A stretch of DNA of 64,000 bases from an uncultured Cytophagales bacterium (GCA_938002655.1 CALLAC010000010.1:62001-126000), one strand, 5' to 3'. Shown: positions 1 to 8,824, counted from the stretch's first letter. Made by a program: numbers and translations. Notes: generated by a model not told the origin, from the sequence alone.

Positions 1-70
1 GTTATTGATAACTTTTATACCCAATATTTGCTACAACCTAATTTCTAAACAACGTTTTTTGAAATTTTAC

Positions 71-103
71 AACAACATCACATTCGTTTGCCATGATGTT
101 GTT
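71..103. repeat. 10-bp inverted repeat upstream of the marR promoter
   Basis: Arms AACAACATCA (71-80) and TGATGTTGTT (94-103) are perfect inverted copies around a 13-nt spacer. No T-run follows on the + strand, so it is a poor intrinsic terminator in that direction. It lies about 20 bp upstream of the marR -33 element. It could be the stem of an upstream gene's 3' end or a regulator-binding palindrome; the sequence does not decide. Confidence 0.45.
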
Positions 104-122
104 ATTTCTCTGATTTAAAGTC

Positions 123-154
123 TTTGGTCTTTTGTAATTTCTTTTGTAATTTTG
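123..154 (+). promoter_or_regulatory. Bacteroidota-type promoter of marR
   Basis: TTTG at 123-126, a 20-nt spacer, then TAATTTTG at 147-154. This fits the TTTG/TAnnTTTG pattern of the Bacteroidota primary sigma factor. Transcription would start about 6-8 nt later, giving a leader of roughly ten bases before the ATG at 171. Confidence 0.6.
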
Positions 155-170
155 TAAAAATTCTTTTGCA

Positions 171-623
171 ATGCTTCTTACTCCTACCAAAATCAGACCC
201 GAAGAATCGGTAGATTACAATATAAAACTCGCTTGGCACGCTATTTCGCGTATGTACAACGCCGAAGGAAGCAAATACGGCATTACTGCCGCCGTAGGCT
301 TTATTCTTATCAATATTGACCCCGAAACAGGTACTCCTGCTACCAAAATTGCTCCTCAGTTTGGCTTAGAACCTCGTAGCATTACACGTACATTGAAAAA
401 TATGGAAAAAGATGGACTGATTTTCCGCAAACAAAGTGAAACCGATAAACGATTTGTGCGAATATTCCTTACCGAAAAAGGTAAAGAAAAACGAGAAATA
501 GCCCGCCGAGTTATCAAAAAGTTTAATCTACTTATTTATGAAAATATCGAGGCAGAAAAGTTGCAAGTATTCTTTGAAGTTATCAATAAAGTTTATCAAC
601 TTGTAGAAGAAAGAAACAAGTAA
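171..623 (+). CDS. MarR-family transcriptional regulator
   Basis: A 150-residue winged-helix regulator of normal MarR length. The helix-turn-helix lies around residues 55-80. The wing carries the family signature '[17 protein letters not shown]' at about 86-102, where the DxR-type motif contacts DNA. MarR proteins act as dimers in the cytoplasm and usually repress nearby genes in response to small aromatic or lipid-like ligands. No ligand can be inferred here. The gene has its own promoter, and the J-domain gene starts 4 nt after its stop, so the two are probably cotranscribed. No aromatic efflux or catabolic gene lies beside it, so its target is unknown. Confidence 0.9.
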   Translation: MLLTPTKIRPEESVDYNIKLAWHAISRMYNAEGSKYGITAAVGFILINIDPETGTPATKIAPQFGLEPRSITRTLKNMEKDGLIFRKQSETDKRFVRIFLTEKGKEKREIARRVIKKFNLLIYENIEAEKLQVFFEVINKVYQLVEERNK

Positions 624-627
624 AATC

Positions 628-1509
628 TTGAACTACTACGAAATTTTAGGAGTTTCGCCGCAGGCAAGTTTTCTTGAAATCAAAAATGCTTACAAAAAAC
701 TAGCATTCCGCTACCACCCTGACCAAAACCCCAATGATACGAAAGCCGAAGAAATGTTCAAAAAAATTAACGAAGCCTATCAAACGCTTTCTGATGTACA
801 AAAAAGGCACTTCTATGATGTAAAATTGGGTTTTGCCCAAGAAATCAATTACAGCTATTATTATCAAGACTACCAAAAAAAACAACAAGCCCAACAACAA
901 GTAAGGCTGGAAATACTCAAAAATTTTTTTCGTAAGTATCAAGAAGAAAAAAAAGCTGAAGAGCAAGAAATTCAAAAAATCAACAAAAAAGCTAATTTTT
1001 GGATAGCACTGGGTCTGATACTGATACTTGCACCTGCTATTTTCCTGACTATCCAAGAAAGATACCAAGTTCGCAAAATGTATTTGCTTGCTCAAACTTA
1101 TCTGAAAACGTATCAATTACGCAAAGCCGATAGCCTCATACATCTCATTCGACGAAAAAAACCAAGAGACCAAGATTATTTATTGTTGTATGTTCAAGTA
1201 CGTTTTAAAATGCAAGATTACAAAGAGCTTTTTTTTATGCTTGATAACTCTTACTTGATAAAATCACCCGAATTTCGCTTTTATTGGGCAATTAGTAGAT
1301 ACAAATACCAAAAAGAGCATTTAGAAGAGACTTTTCAAATATTGCAAGAAGTTGAAAAAAGTGGTTTCAGAGAAGGTGAGTTATATTTTGAAAGAGCTAT
1401 GTTAAAATTTAGCTTAAATACCAATAGCGAAAGTTTTTGCCAAGATTTAGCATTAGCCTTGAAAATGGGAGAGTTTCGTGCCGCTCATTATCAATTTCTT
1501 TGTCCCTAA
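628..1509 (+). CDS. J-domain membrane protein (DnaJ-like co-chaperone)
   Basis: 293 residues. An N-terminal J domain (about 1-65) contains the HPD tripeptide at residues 30-32, which stimulates the ATPase of DnaK/Hsp70. A charged Gln/Lys/Glu-rich helix follows, then one transmembrane segment at about 123-143, then a roughly 150-residue helical C-terminal region that looks TPR-like by its spacing of aromatic and Leu residues. The Gly/Phe and zinc-finger regions of true DnaJ are absent. This is therefore a specialised membrane-tethered co-chaperone, not the housekeeping DnaJ. The start is TTG at 628, because the J domain begins exactly there and no upstream ATG fits. Its stop overlaps the stop of the convergent glycosyltransferase. 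The client is unknown. Confidence 0.85.
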   Translation: MNYYEILGVSPQASFLEIKNAYKKLAFRYHPDQNPNDTKAEEMFKKINEAYQTLSDVQKRHFYDVKLGFAQEINYSYYYQDYQKKQQAQQQVRLEILKNFFRKYQEEKKAEEQEIQKINKKANFWIALGLILILAPAIFLTIQERYQVRKMYLLAQTYLKTYQLRKADSLIHLIRRKKPRDQDYLLLYVQVRFKMQDYKELFFMLDNSYLIKSPEFRFYWAISRYKYQKEHLEETFQILQEVEKSGFREGELYFERAMLKFSLNTNSESFCQDLALALKMGEFRAAHYQFLCP

Positions 1510-2396
1510 CTGCCCCAAAGTAGTTTTTTACAAACAACCCAAAACTTGTATGTAAAAATTATAAAAGGCTGTATCATTAACGATTTGACAAGGTATTGCA
1601 GGGCTTTGAATTTCTTTTTGGCCATTGCCAAATGTAAAGAAACATATACACAAAAGTGAGCTTCAATATTCCGAATGCCTTTGGGAGTGTAAAAGCTCTT
1701 TATCTGCTCATCCTGATAGATACTTTGCAAAAATAAATCTTTACGTTTAATAAGTTTAGAACAATCGGTGGATAAAACACTCCTTGTGCTATGATTTATC
1801 ATTGCTGCACAAATAGTTGAAATTCCTTGCAAAGGATAACGACTTGCCAGCCTCAACCACAGTTCATAGTCTTCTGTACCTGAAAGTTCTCGATTTTCAT
1901 TAAAAGGGTGCTGCAAGAGAATTTCTTTTTTTACAAAAACGCCTATACAGCTCAAATCATTCCCATATTGTAGGTTTTGGGCTACATTTGCTCGATGAAC
2001 TCGCTTAAATAAAACTTTACCACTTTCATCTTTCATTTCATAGCTTAAAGCCCAAAATACACTATCAGGATTTTTTTTCAAAAAATCATAAGCAACTTGA
2101 AAATAATTAGGATAAAGCAAATCATCGGAATCTACAAAAGTAATGTATTGACCTTTGGCTTGGTTTATGCCAAAATTACGAGCTTTAGCACGCTCTCCAT
2201 TAGGTATTTTGAAATAGCGTAATTTTTCAGAACGAAAACAAGCTACTACCTCTTCTGTGTTGTCGGTACTACCATCATCCACCACAATCACTTCAAAGTC
2301 AAGAAATTGTTGTTCAAACACCGATTGCAAGGTTCTTGTGATAAGATTAGCTCTATTGTATGTAGGAATAATTATGGAAAATAAAGGATTCAGCAT
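1506..2396 (-). CDS. Family 2 glycosyltransferase
   Basis: 296 residues with a GT-A fold at the N-terminus. It opens with '[18 protein letters not shown]'. The nucleotide-binding '[11 protein letters not shown]' is at about 38-48, and the DxD-like metal motif 'VDSDD' at about 88-92. GT2 enzymes transfer a sugar from a nucleotide-sugar donor to a polysaccharide, lipid or protein acceptor at the cytoplasmic membrane face. The C-terminus is Lys-rich and hydrophobic, suggesting membrane association. It starts 12 nt after the family 4 glycosyltransferase and is probably cotranscribed with it for surface glycan synthesis. Donor and acceptor cannot be told from the sequence. It overlaps the convergent J-domain gene by 4 bp. 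Confidence 0.88.
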   Translation of the reverse strand: MLNPLFSIIIPTYNRANLITRTLQSVFEQQFLDFEVIVVDDGSTDNTEEVVACFRSEKLRYFKIPNGERAKARNFGINQAKGQYITFVDSDDLLYPNYFQVAYDFLKKNPDSVFWALSYEMKDESGKVLFKRVHRANVAQNLQYGNDLSCIGVFVKKEILLQHPFNENRELSGTEDYELWLRLASRYPLQGISTICAAMINHSTRSVLSTDCSKLIKRKDLFLQSIYQDEQIKSFYTPKGIRNIEAHFCVYVSLHLAMAKKKFKALQYLVKSLMIQPFIIFTYKFWVVCKKLLWGS

Positions 2397-2408
2397 TATT
2401 ACTCGTAA

Positions 2409-3524
2409 TTACTCGTATAAACTTTCTAATTTGCTGATCATTGTTTGCAAATTAAATAATTTTTGTATACTTTCTTTGCCATTTTGAATAATTTTATTTC
2501 GTAAATCGCTATTTTGGAGTAAAATTCGGATAGCTTCTGTAATTTTTTCTGAATTTTGGAAAGGTACAACCCAAGCATTTTCTTGATGTTGAATAAATTC
2601 TTTTGCAACTCCCGATAACGTAAAAACACTCGGAATACCTGCCGCTAAAGCCTCCACATAGGTCTGTCCGAAGGCTTCCACTTGTGAATTGATAGGCGTA
2701 TGAACGTAAATATCAAAAAGCTGATACAAAGCCGGTAAATCATTTTCAAATGCAATAGATGTGTAAGTATTGGAGGATAAGTTTTTTAGTAATTTTTCAA
2801 TTTCAGCAGCATAATCTCCTCTGGCATTAGCTAAAACAAGATGAGCATTAGGATACTGCCGTAAAATTTCTACAAAAGCAGGAATGATATATTGAATACC
2901 TTTCCAATGTATCCATCGAGCAATTACTCCTATGACAGGGAATTTGCCTGCAAGCTGATATTTGGATTTCAATGCTTCTACCCTTGCAATCGGTACATTT
3001 TCAAAAATTGCTAATCGAAATCCGTGATGAATAAGAGTAATTTTTTCTGGTTTTACACCTTCTTTTCCAACCAACACTTCTTTTACATTCTGACTGATAG
3101 CTACTATATCTGTAGCTAAATAGTTGATGAACTTATCGTAATAAACAGCTCTTGGGAAATATTCGTGATGAAGAGTAGCGTGGTGGCGGGTAAAAATTCG
3201 TTTTTTAATACCCAAACTTTTTGCTACAAGAAGTCCAAGTAGCGAAGCCGTAAATAAATGGCAATGCACTACTTGCGTTCCTATATTTTGCAAAATTTTT
3301 CTAACCTTCCAAAAAGCAGAAAAAAGTTGCCTTTTGCTTTCATAATGCACGAAAAATACAGGAATTTGTCTTGCTTTGAGCCAATTTTCTAAATAACTAC
3401 CTTGCCTGCGATTGAGTAAAATAAAACTAATTTCAAACCTTTCAGCGTTCAATGTTTCGGCAATCCACTCAAAAGCAAGAGCTTTTTCTATGTCTGAAAT
3501 AATGTACGTTACTTTTTTTCGCAT
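2409..3524 (-). CDS. Family 4 (GT-B) glycosyltransferase
   Basis: 371 residues with a GT-B layout. The N-terminal Rossmann domain binds acceptor and carries 'VVHCHLFTASLLGLLVAKS'. The C-terminal donor domain has 'GVIARWIHWKGIQYII' at about 199-214 and the conserved Glu-rich loop 'VEAFGQTYVEALAAGIPSV' at about 282-300. The latter matches the family's EX7E motif, which holds the nucleotide-sugar. It is a cytoplasmic or membrane-peripheral enzyme, probably adding a sugar to a cell-surface glycan together with the downstream GT2. A strong hairpin terminator lies directly upstream, with its T-rich tail ending about ten bases from this ATG. Expression may therefore depend on read-through from ppiD. 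Confidence 0.88.
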   Translation of the reverse strand: MRKKVTYIISDIEKALAFEWIAETLNAERFEISFILLNRRQGSYLENWLKARQIPVFFVHYESKRQLFSAFWKVRKILQNIGTQVVHCHLFTASLLGLLVAKSLGIKKRIFTRHHATLHHEYFPRAVYYDKFINYLATDIVAISQNVKEVLVGKEGVKPEKITLIHHGFRLAIFENVPIARVEALKSKYQLAGKFPVIGVIARWIHWKGIQYIIPAFVEILRQYPNAHLVLANARGDYAAEIEKLLKNLSSNTYTSIAFENDLPALYQLFDIYVHTPINSQVEAFGQTYVEALAAGIPSVFTLSGVAKEFIQHQENAWVVPFQNSEKITEAIRILLQNSDLRNKIIQNGKESIQKLFNLQTMISKLESLYE

Positions 3525-3533
3525 AATCCAACA

Positions 3534-3559
3534 AAAAACCTACTTTTCAGTAGGTTTTT
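3534..3559 (-). terminator. Rho-independent terminator after the ppiD-like gene
   Basis: Arms AAAAACCTACT (3534-3544) and AGTAGGTTTTT (3549-3559) flank a 4-nt loop. On the minus strand the stem is followed by a T-rich stretch. It sits between the stop of the PPIase gene (3565) and the start codon of the next leftward gene (3524). Confidence 0.75.
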
Positions 3560-3564
3560 GTTTT

Positions 3565-5703
3565 TTAGTTGAACTTGTAGGTAAAATCTTTTACACGATA
3601 TAGCTCTTGTAAAGCCTGATAATAAAAGTTACTCATGTTTTGTTTTTGTGTATTCAGCAAATTATTTTTATATTGCGAATAATCGGCAATTTGCGGGGCA
3701 GGAGTTTGTTCAGTAACTTCTATCACAATCACCCCATTATCATCACCTATTGGTTTACTTCTTTTACCTTTCTGTAAGCCAAAAGCTGTACCTGTACCTA
3801 CGGGCGTATAACCTGCCGTACCGATAGAAGCATTTTGTAGGGTTACATCGCGAGCTTCTTGTACCACAATACCACTACCATATTTTTGGGCAAGTTCATC
3901 GAGAGAGATATTGCCATAGCTATTCATTTTAGCGATGATTTGCTCTCTTTTTTTCAAATTACGCACTTCATACTCCAATGTTTCGCGGAAATACTCTAAG
4001 CTAAGCTCATCTTGCTCGGTACGAGCTGTAAGAATAGGCACAACAAACAATCCTTGTTCAGGAATACGAATAGGTTTTTTAGGAAATTCTCCTACTTTCG
4101 CTTCATTAAAAGCCCAAGAAATCAGAGGCTTGGCATTAGAAGGAATACCGTCTACCGATTGAGCATACGGCATTACTTTCTTGGCTACTTTTTTAACGAG
4201 CCTGGGGTCTTTTTCAATCTTTTTCTTGAAATCCTCGTAAGTTTTCAATCCTAGTAAAAACTCTTCGGCTTGCAAACTTACTTCTTCGGTAGTATTTTGT
4301 GTAGCATAAATCGGACGCTCAACAATGGCAAGTTTATATTTTTTATTTGTTTTAGGCTCGGTGATGCTGACAATGTGGTAGCCAAAATCAGTTTCTACCA
4401 AATTGGGAAGCAAACCTTTTTCCTTTGCCTCAAAAGTAGCTTTGGTGAAAGGAGCAACCATTGTTTTCTCATCATACCATCCTAAATCACCTCCGATATC
4501 TCTTGTACCGTCGCTACCATACTTTTTAGCCGCTTGTGTAAAATCTATCTCTCCTGCCTTTAATTGAGCCAGTAATTTTTCAGCTTCTTTACGAATACTA
4601 TCTTTCACTTTGGTTTCGGCTCCTTTGGGAACTTGAAAAAGAATATGCTTGGAACGAACAAAATAAGTTGTATCTTCTTTAATATCAGACACTTTTACGA
4701 TCATGAAGCTATTGCGATGCAAAAACGGACCGATAACTGCTCCTTTCAATAAAGGACGATTTTCAGAGTAAATGCCATCTGGAATTTCTTTGGGATTGCG
4801 ATATGTAAAATTCTTTTCTGTTCCTTTGGTTTTACTTACGGCAAACGCCGAATCATCTTGGGCAAGGGCAAATTCTTTACCCAATTTACGAAGCTCGTCA
4901 GAAAACTCTAATGTGTCTTCTTTGGAAGGAACAACACTGAAAATTACATATTCAAACGAACGGCTTTCGGGTGCTTTGAAGCGTTTTTTATTTTTTTTCA
5001 AGTATTCTTCTAGCTCTTTATCAGTAATTTTGATGCTACTATCAGGTATGGAGCTGTATGGCACATAAAAATACTTCAGATTTAGTTTATTATTCTGATT
5101 TTCATACTCTCGTTTAGCTTCGGCTTTCGTTACATATGCCGACTGAGAAAGCATGGCTGTGTATTTTTCTTGAATACGAGTTTCTACCAAACCATCTAGA
5201 AACATCTCCCAACGAGCCTTTGCATCAGGATTGTTTTTTATATTTTTCAAAAACTCTTTTACGAGTTTTCTATCAAATTTTTTCGTTACACTATCCTGAA
5301 AAACACTGGCACTTGATACCTGTGGATGAATAAAAATACTATCGCCTTCGTACATTGCTTTTTTTTCTTCATCGCTTACACGTAAGCCCAAGGTTTCGTA
5401 TTCGGGTTTGAGCATATTTTTACGCAAAAATACAGACCAGGCAAAGCGTATCAAATCAGCTTCGCTGGGGCGTTGTTGTGGCATGTTGATAGCATAATAA
5501 CGCTCTGCTTCCATTATTTCTAGGGATATATCGTCAAGTGTAATTTCTTTACCATCAAAAATTCCTACTACTTTTTCTTGCCCTTTTCTACCTTTCTGAA
5601 AATAGCGGAAAAAATCATCTCCTACAATAAAAAGAGCTAATCCTACGGCAATCACACCTACAATAATACCTGCTTTTTCTCGGATTTTACCAATAACAGC
5701 CAT
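3565..5703 (-). CDS. ppiD: Peptidylprolyl isomerase, PpiD/SurA type
   Basis: 712 residues. One N-terminal transmembrane anchor at about 11-29 leaves the rest in the periplasm. A SurA/PpiD-like helical chaperone region follows. A single parvulin rotamase domain spans about 347-448, recognisable from 'SKHILFQVPKG', 'GSDGTRDIGGDLGWYDEKTM' and 'FGYHIVSIT'. A second degenerate rotamase-like region and a Gln-rich tail complete it. Anchored parvulins of this type help outer-membrane and secreted proteins fold after Sec export by cis-trans isomerisation of prolyl bonds. Length and architecture match the Bacteroidota PpiD-like proteins, slightly longer than E. coli PpiD. ATG at 5703 directly precedes the anchor. 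A terminator follows the gene. Confidence 0.88.
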   Translation of the reverse strand: MAVIGKIREKAGIIVGVIAVGLALFIVGDDFFRYFQKGRKGQEKVVGIFDGKEITLDDISLEIMEAERYYAINMPQQRPSEADLIRFAWSVFLRKNMLKPEYETLGLRVSDEEKKAMYEGDSIFIHPQVSSASVFQDSVTKKFDRKLVKEFLKNIKNNPDAKARWEMFLDGLVETRIQEKYTAMLSQSAYVTKAEAKREYENQNNKLNLKYFYVPYSSIPDSSIKITDKELEEYLKKNKKRFKAPESRSFEYVIFSVVPSKEDTLEFSDELRKLGKEFALAQDDSAFAVSKTKGTEKNFTYRNPKEIPDGIYSENRPLLKGAVIGPFLHRNSFMIVKVSDIKEDTTYFVRSKHILFQVPKGAETKVKDSIRKEAEKLLAQLKAGEIDFTQAAKKYGSDGTRDIGGDLGWYDEKTMVAPFTKATFEAKEKGLLPNLVETDFGYHIVSITEPKTNKKYKLAIVERPIYATQNTTEEVSLQAEEFLLGLKTYEDFKKKIEKDPRLVKKVAKKVMPYAQSVDGIPSNAKPLISWAFNEAKVGEFPKKPIRIPEQGLFVVPILTARTEQDELSLEYFRETLEYEVRNLKKREQIIAKMNSYGNISLDELAQKYGSGIVVQEARDVTLQNASIGTAGYTPVGTGTAFGLQKGKRSKPIGDDNGVIVIEVTEQTPAPQIADYSQYKNNLLNTQKQNMSNFYYQALQELYRVKDFTYKFN

Positions 5704-5848
5704 CTTGATAGAAATTTATTTCACATGATTTTTTGAGCGTGCAAAAAAACAAGATTTTTACGTGAAATGCAAATTTACAGATAGAAAATTTTGATAAATG
5801 TACAAGGGAAACGATACATTTCGGGCAATTATTTATAGCATCAAAAAA

Positions 5849-6376
5849 TTAAGCATTTTTTCGCTGAGGGATTTGCAAGATATGCCCACAACGACTGCAT
5901 TTATGCAAATTAGGATTACTATTAAATTTAGCAAATATTTCGGGCAGTTGCTTTTCAATATTGGTTAATTTGAAGTATTCATCATAAAGTTTATTTCCAC
6001 AATTATCGCAATACCACTGAAATCCATCGATATCTTGGGGTTTTCGGCGTTCTTCTATCACAAGCCCGATGGTTCCGGCAGGGCGTTGGGGCGAATGAGG
6101 AATTTTGGCATTGAGTAAGTAAATTTCGCCTTCGCGGATAATAATATCCTTAAACTCACCGTTTTCAATGATTTTGAGCGTCATATCTCCTTTAATTTGA
6201 TAGAAAAATTCAGGAGTTTCGTTGTAATGATAGTCTTTTCTTTCGTTGGGTCCGCCTACAATCATTACAATCATATCGCCCCCAGGATAAACTTCTTTAT
6301 TACATACAGGAGGTTTTAAGAAATCTTTATTTTCTTCTACCCACTGCAACAGATTTTGTACATTGATAGCCGCCAT
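5849..6376 (-). CDS. 3-hydroxyanthranilate 3,4-dioxygenase
   Basis: 175-residue cupin enzyme that opens the ring of 3-hydroxyanthranilate. The product cyclises to quinolinate, the NAD precursor of the kynurenine pathway. The Fe(II) ligands are visible as H50, E56 and H94 ('DYHYNETPEFF', 'AKIPHSPQRPAG'), with substrate-binding R46 and R98 and an acidic pair at 108-109. A C-terminal rubredoxin-like metal site is formed by 'CDNCG' (about 123-127) and 'CSRCG' (about 159-163), as in bacterial family members. The gene lies 19 nt downstream of a J-domain gene and is probably in the same transcript. No other kynurenine gene is in the window, so the pathway context is inferred. Confidence 0.93.
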   Translation of the reverse strand: MAAINVQNLLQWVEENKDFLKPPVCNKEVYPGGDMIVMIVGGPNERKDYHYNETPEFFYQIKGDMTLKIIENGEFKDIIIREGEIYLLNAKIPHSPQRPAGTIGLVIEERRKPQDIDGFQWYCDNCGNKLYDEYFKLTNIEKQLPEIFAKFNSNPNLHKCSRCGHILQIPQRKNA

Positions 6377-6395
6377 AAGGTTGAGTTGTTTTATT

Positions 6396-7088
6396 TTAGT
6401 CGCTTCTGAAACCTAAAATACTTAAAATTGCTTTTATTCTATTTTTTTGTGGGCGTGTAATATTAGCTTCTTGTTTTTGTTCTTGCTGTTTTTGTTCTTC
6501 TTGTTTTTGTTCTTGCTGTTTTTGTTCTTCTTGTTTTGCTTTAGCTTCTTGCTGTTGCTGTTGTCTGATTTTTTGCTCTAAAATTGCATTTTCACGATTC
6601 TGTTTAAATTTTTCATAAAAGCTCTCTTCTTTTTCAGCTTCTTTCTTTTTAGCTTCTTCGGCGGCTTTCTTTTGCTTTTCAATGAGTTCGTTATGCTTAC
6701 GCATCAGTTCGTCAAGTCTGTTTTTGTAGGCTTCGGCATTGTGAAATAGCTTTTCTTTTTTGTCGTTTTTTTCTGTTTTTTCTTGCGATGAAGCAGTTTT
6801 TTTGGTAGATGTTTCTGTTTTCCGAAATGAACCAACTCTAGTAGATGAAGTAGGTTCCACTTTTTTGTCAAGGATAGCTTTTCTGAGCTGATAATCATAA
6901 AAATTACGTTTGATAGCATTGGAAAGCACCGAATAGGCTTCTTTTATATCCATAAACATCTGCTCGGCTTCGGCATTATTTGGATTGAGGTCAGGGTGCC
7001 ATTTTTTAGCTAAATTTCTGTAAGCACTTTTTATCATTTCTGCCGAAGCACTTTCAGGTACTTCTAAAATAGCATAGTAGTTTTTCAA
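6396..7088 (-). CDS. J-domain protein with Gln/Glu/Lys-rich tail
   Basis: 230 residues. The N-terminal J domain (1-65) has HPD at 31-33, so it should stimulate a DnaK partner. The rest is low-complexity charged helix, probably coiled coil, ending in a decapeptide-type Gln/Glu/Lys repeat at about 180-205. Glycine-rich, zinc-finger and substrate-binding domains of DnaJ are missing, and no transmembrane segment is visible. The start codon is TTG at 7088-7086; the J domain begins there and no in-frame ATG precedes it. It is followed at 19 nt by the hydroxyanthranilate dioxygenase gene. Its client is unknown. Confidence 0.82.
   Translation of the reverse strand: MKNYYAILEVPESASAEMIKSAYRNLAKKWHPDLNPNNAEAEQMFMDIKEAYSVLSNAIKRNFYDYQLRKAILDKKVEPTSSTRVGSFRKTETSTKKTASSQEKTEKNDKKEKLFHNAEAYKNRLDELMRKHNELIEKQKKAAEEAKKKEAEKEESFYEKFKQNRENAILEQKIRQQQQQEAKAKQEEQKQQEQKQEEQKQQEQKQEANITRPQKNRIKAILSILGFRSD
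6468..6540 (-). repeat. 30-bp in-frame tandem repeat in J-domain gene
   Basis: Two 30-bp units (6481-6510 and 6511-6540, differing at two positions) plus a partial unit at 6468-6480 encode the repeating QEEQKQQEQK decapeptide. The unit length is a multiple of three, so copy-number change would lengthen or shorten the tail without a frameshift. Confidence 0.8.
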
Positions 7089-7198
7089 GACTCTCGAAAG
7101 TTTTAGTTAATTGAAAAATCAGGATTTTTATTTCGCAATAATGCTAAAATTCGAGATAAAAAACAAATCAGAAGCCAATAAAAAATTGCAAATTAAAC

Positions 7199-7229
7199 TT
7201 GCAGTTTAGAAAATAAATTTTTATTTTTG
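7199..7229 (+). promoter_or_regulatory. Promoter of the alkane monooxygenase gene
   Basis: TTG at 7199-7201, a 20-nt gap, then TATTTTTG at 7222-7229, matching the Bacteroidota promoter. The start codon is 17 nt downstream of the -7 element, leaving a very short leader. Confidence 0.6.
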
Positions 7230-7246
7230 AGAAAAATTTTAGAGCA

Positions 7247-8329
7247 ATGAAAAAGTTTGGCTACTTATTTCCATTTATTTTACCTACTTTATGGGTATGG
7301 GGCTACTATCAGGGTGGCATTTGGAACTACGCCACTGTATTTTTTGCATTTGGTATGGTTCCTATTCTTGATGCTATTTTGGGCGTAGATAAACATAATT
7401 TTCCCAAAGAAGCAGAAAAACAAATCAGTGAAGAGTGGTACTACAAAGGCATTTTGTATCTGTGGGCTTTTTTGCAGGTTGGTTTGCTTATATGGGCTTG
7501 CTATGTAGTTTCGCTGAATACTTTGCAGACTTACGAGTATGTGGGCTTTTTACTAAGCACGATGACGGTGCTTGGAGGTGTAGGTATCACGGTAGCACAT
7601 GAATTGGGACATAAAAATAGCCGTTTTGAGCAGATTTTAGCAAAAATCATATTAGATACTGTTTTTTACAGACACTTTTTCATAGAACACAATCGCGGGC
7701 ATCATGTTAATGTTGCTACTCCCTTAGACCCCGCTACAGCTCGTAAAAATCAAAGTTTTTATCAATTTTGGTGGCAAAGTGTTTGGGGAAGTATTCGCAG
7801 TGCTTGGCACTTAGAAGCAAAACGATTAGAAAAAAAAGGTAAAAGTGTTTGGAGCTCTGAAAATGAAATGTGGAATTGTTTCTTTGAGCCCCTTATGCTT
7901 ATGCTTGTGCTCAGCACATCGATGAGTATCTGGCAAGGATATTTTGCTTGGCAAGTTGCTGTATTTTTCGTTTTGCAGAGTATTCTGAGTTTCTCACTTT
8001 TAGAGGCAGTCAATTATATCGAACATTACGGTATTACTCGCCGTTTGCTTGAAAATGGCAAATACGAACGTGTAGACCCCCTGCACTCATGGAATGCAAG
8101 TCATTTGTTAAGTAATTTCTTTCTTTTTCAACTCCAACGCCATTCTGACCATCACGCCTATGCAAGCCGCCGTTATCAAATATTAAGACATTTTGATGAA
8201 AGCCCCCAACTACCTGCGGGCTATCCAACGATGATCCTCCTGGCATTGGTTCCGCCCTTATGGTTTGCCGTAATGAATAAGCGTTTAGATGCTTGGGAAA
8301 AAAGCATTCATGAAGTAAGGAATGCCTGA
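7247..8329 (+). CDS. alkB: AlkB-type alkane 1-monooxygenase (integral-membrane di-iron hydroxylase)
   Basis: 360 residues with several transmembrane segments and the eight-histidine di-iron signature of the fatty acid desaturase/hydroxylase superfamily. Visible motifs are 'HELGH' at 118-122, 'HNRGHH' at 148-153 and 'LQRHSDHHA' around 297-304, with 'NYIEHYG' between. The 'LQRHSDHHA' form is characteristic of AlkB alkane hydroxylases and relatives such as xylene monooxygenase. The enzyme would hydroxylate a terminal methyl group using O2 and electrons from rubredoxin. No rubredoxin or rubredoxin reductase gene is adjacent, so electron supply is encoded elsewhere. It has its own promoter and ends 2 nt from the convergent acyl-CoA thioesterase. 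The true substrate (alkane, fatty acid or other lipid) is not settled by sequence. Confidence 0.9.
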   Translation: MKKFGYLFPFILPTLWVWGYYQGGIWNYATVFFAFGMVPILDAILGVDKHNFPKEAEKQISEEWYYKGILYLWAFLQVGLLIWACYVVSLNTLQTYEYVGFLLSTMTVLGGVGITVAHELGHKNSRFEQILAKIILDTVFYRHFFIEHNRGHHVNVATPLDPATARKNQSFYQFWWQSVWGSIRSAWHLEAKRLEKKGKSVWSSENEMWNCFFEPLMLMLVLSTSMSIWQGYFAWQVAVFFVLQSILSFSLLEAVNYIEHYGITRRLLENGKYERVDPLHSWNASHLLSNFFLFQLQRHSDHHAYASRRYQILRHFDESPQLPAGYPTMILLALVPPLWFAVMNKRLDAWEKSIHEVRNA

Positions 8330-8331
8330 AC

Positions 8332-8778
8332 TCACATTCCTTGCAATTTTTTAACTTTTTCTACCAGCCACTGAGGTGTAGCAACTTTCTGACGTCTATG
8401 ATAATCATAACTGACAATGCGTGCAATAGCTCTTGTAGCTATTCGTTCGTGTTTTTTGCTAACAATAATACTCTCCATCGTATAACTAAACTCATCAGAA
8501 AAGTCTAGCACTTTTGTTCCTAAATACATCAAGTCGGGGTATACAAGTGGCATTTTGTACTGAATCGTAATTTCAGCCAAAATAGGACCTATCCCTGTAC
8601 CGAAACTAGCTGCTTCGCCTTGAGCAATGAAGTCTAAATAAGCAACTCTTGCCGATTCGGCATAGCGAGCATACATTACATTATTGACGTGATGAGCCAA
8701 ATCCATATCGCCCCACTGTACAGGCAACTCAACAATGGCATAATAGCCTTGCAATAGCTCTTTAACTTTCTCTGTCAT
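8332..8778 (-). CDS. Acyl-CoA thioesterase (4HBT hotdog fold)
   Basis: 148 residues. The hotdog-fold signature 'WGDMDLAHHVNNVMYARYAESAR' region spans about 22-44, with the catalytic Asp of the 4-hydroxybenzoyl-CoA thioesterase (YbgC/FadM-like) family at D24 or D26. Such enzymes hydrolyse acyl-CoA thioesters in the cytoplasm. The gene follows the cyclic-nucleotide-binding gene after 46 nt on the same strand and converges on the alkane monooxygenase gene, ending 2 nt from it. A shared role in fatty-acyl turnover is possible but inferred. The acyl specificity is unknown. Confidence 0.85.
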   Translation of the reverse strand: MTEKVKELLQGYYAIVELPVQWGDMDLAHHVNNVMYARYAESARVAYLDFIAQGEAASFGTGIGPILAEITIQYKMPLVYPDLMYLGTKVLDFSDEFSYTMESIIVSKKHERIATRAIARIVSYDYHRRQKVATPQWLVEKVKKLQGM

Positions 8779-8824
8779 AGGTAGTTGTTTAATATTGGGT
8801 AGTTATTTGTTAGCAGTCAGATTA

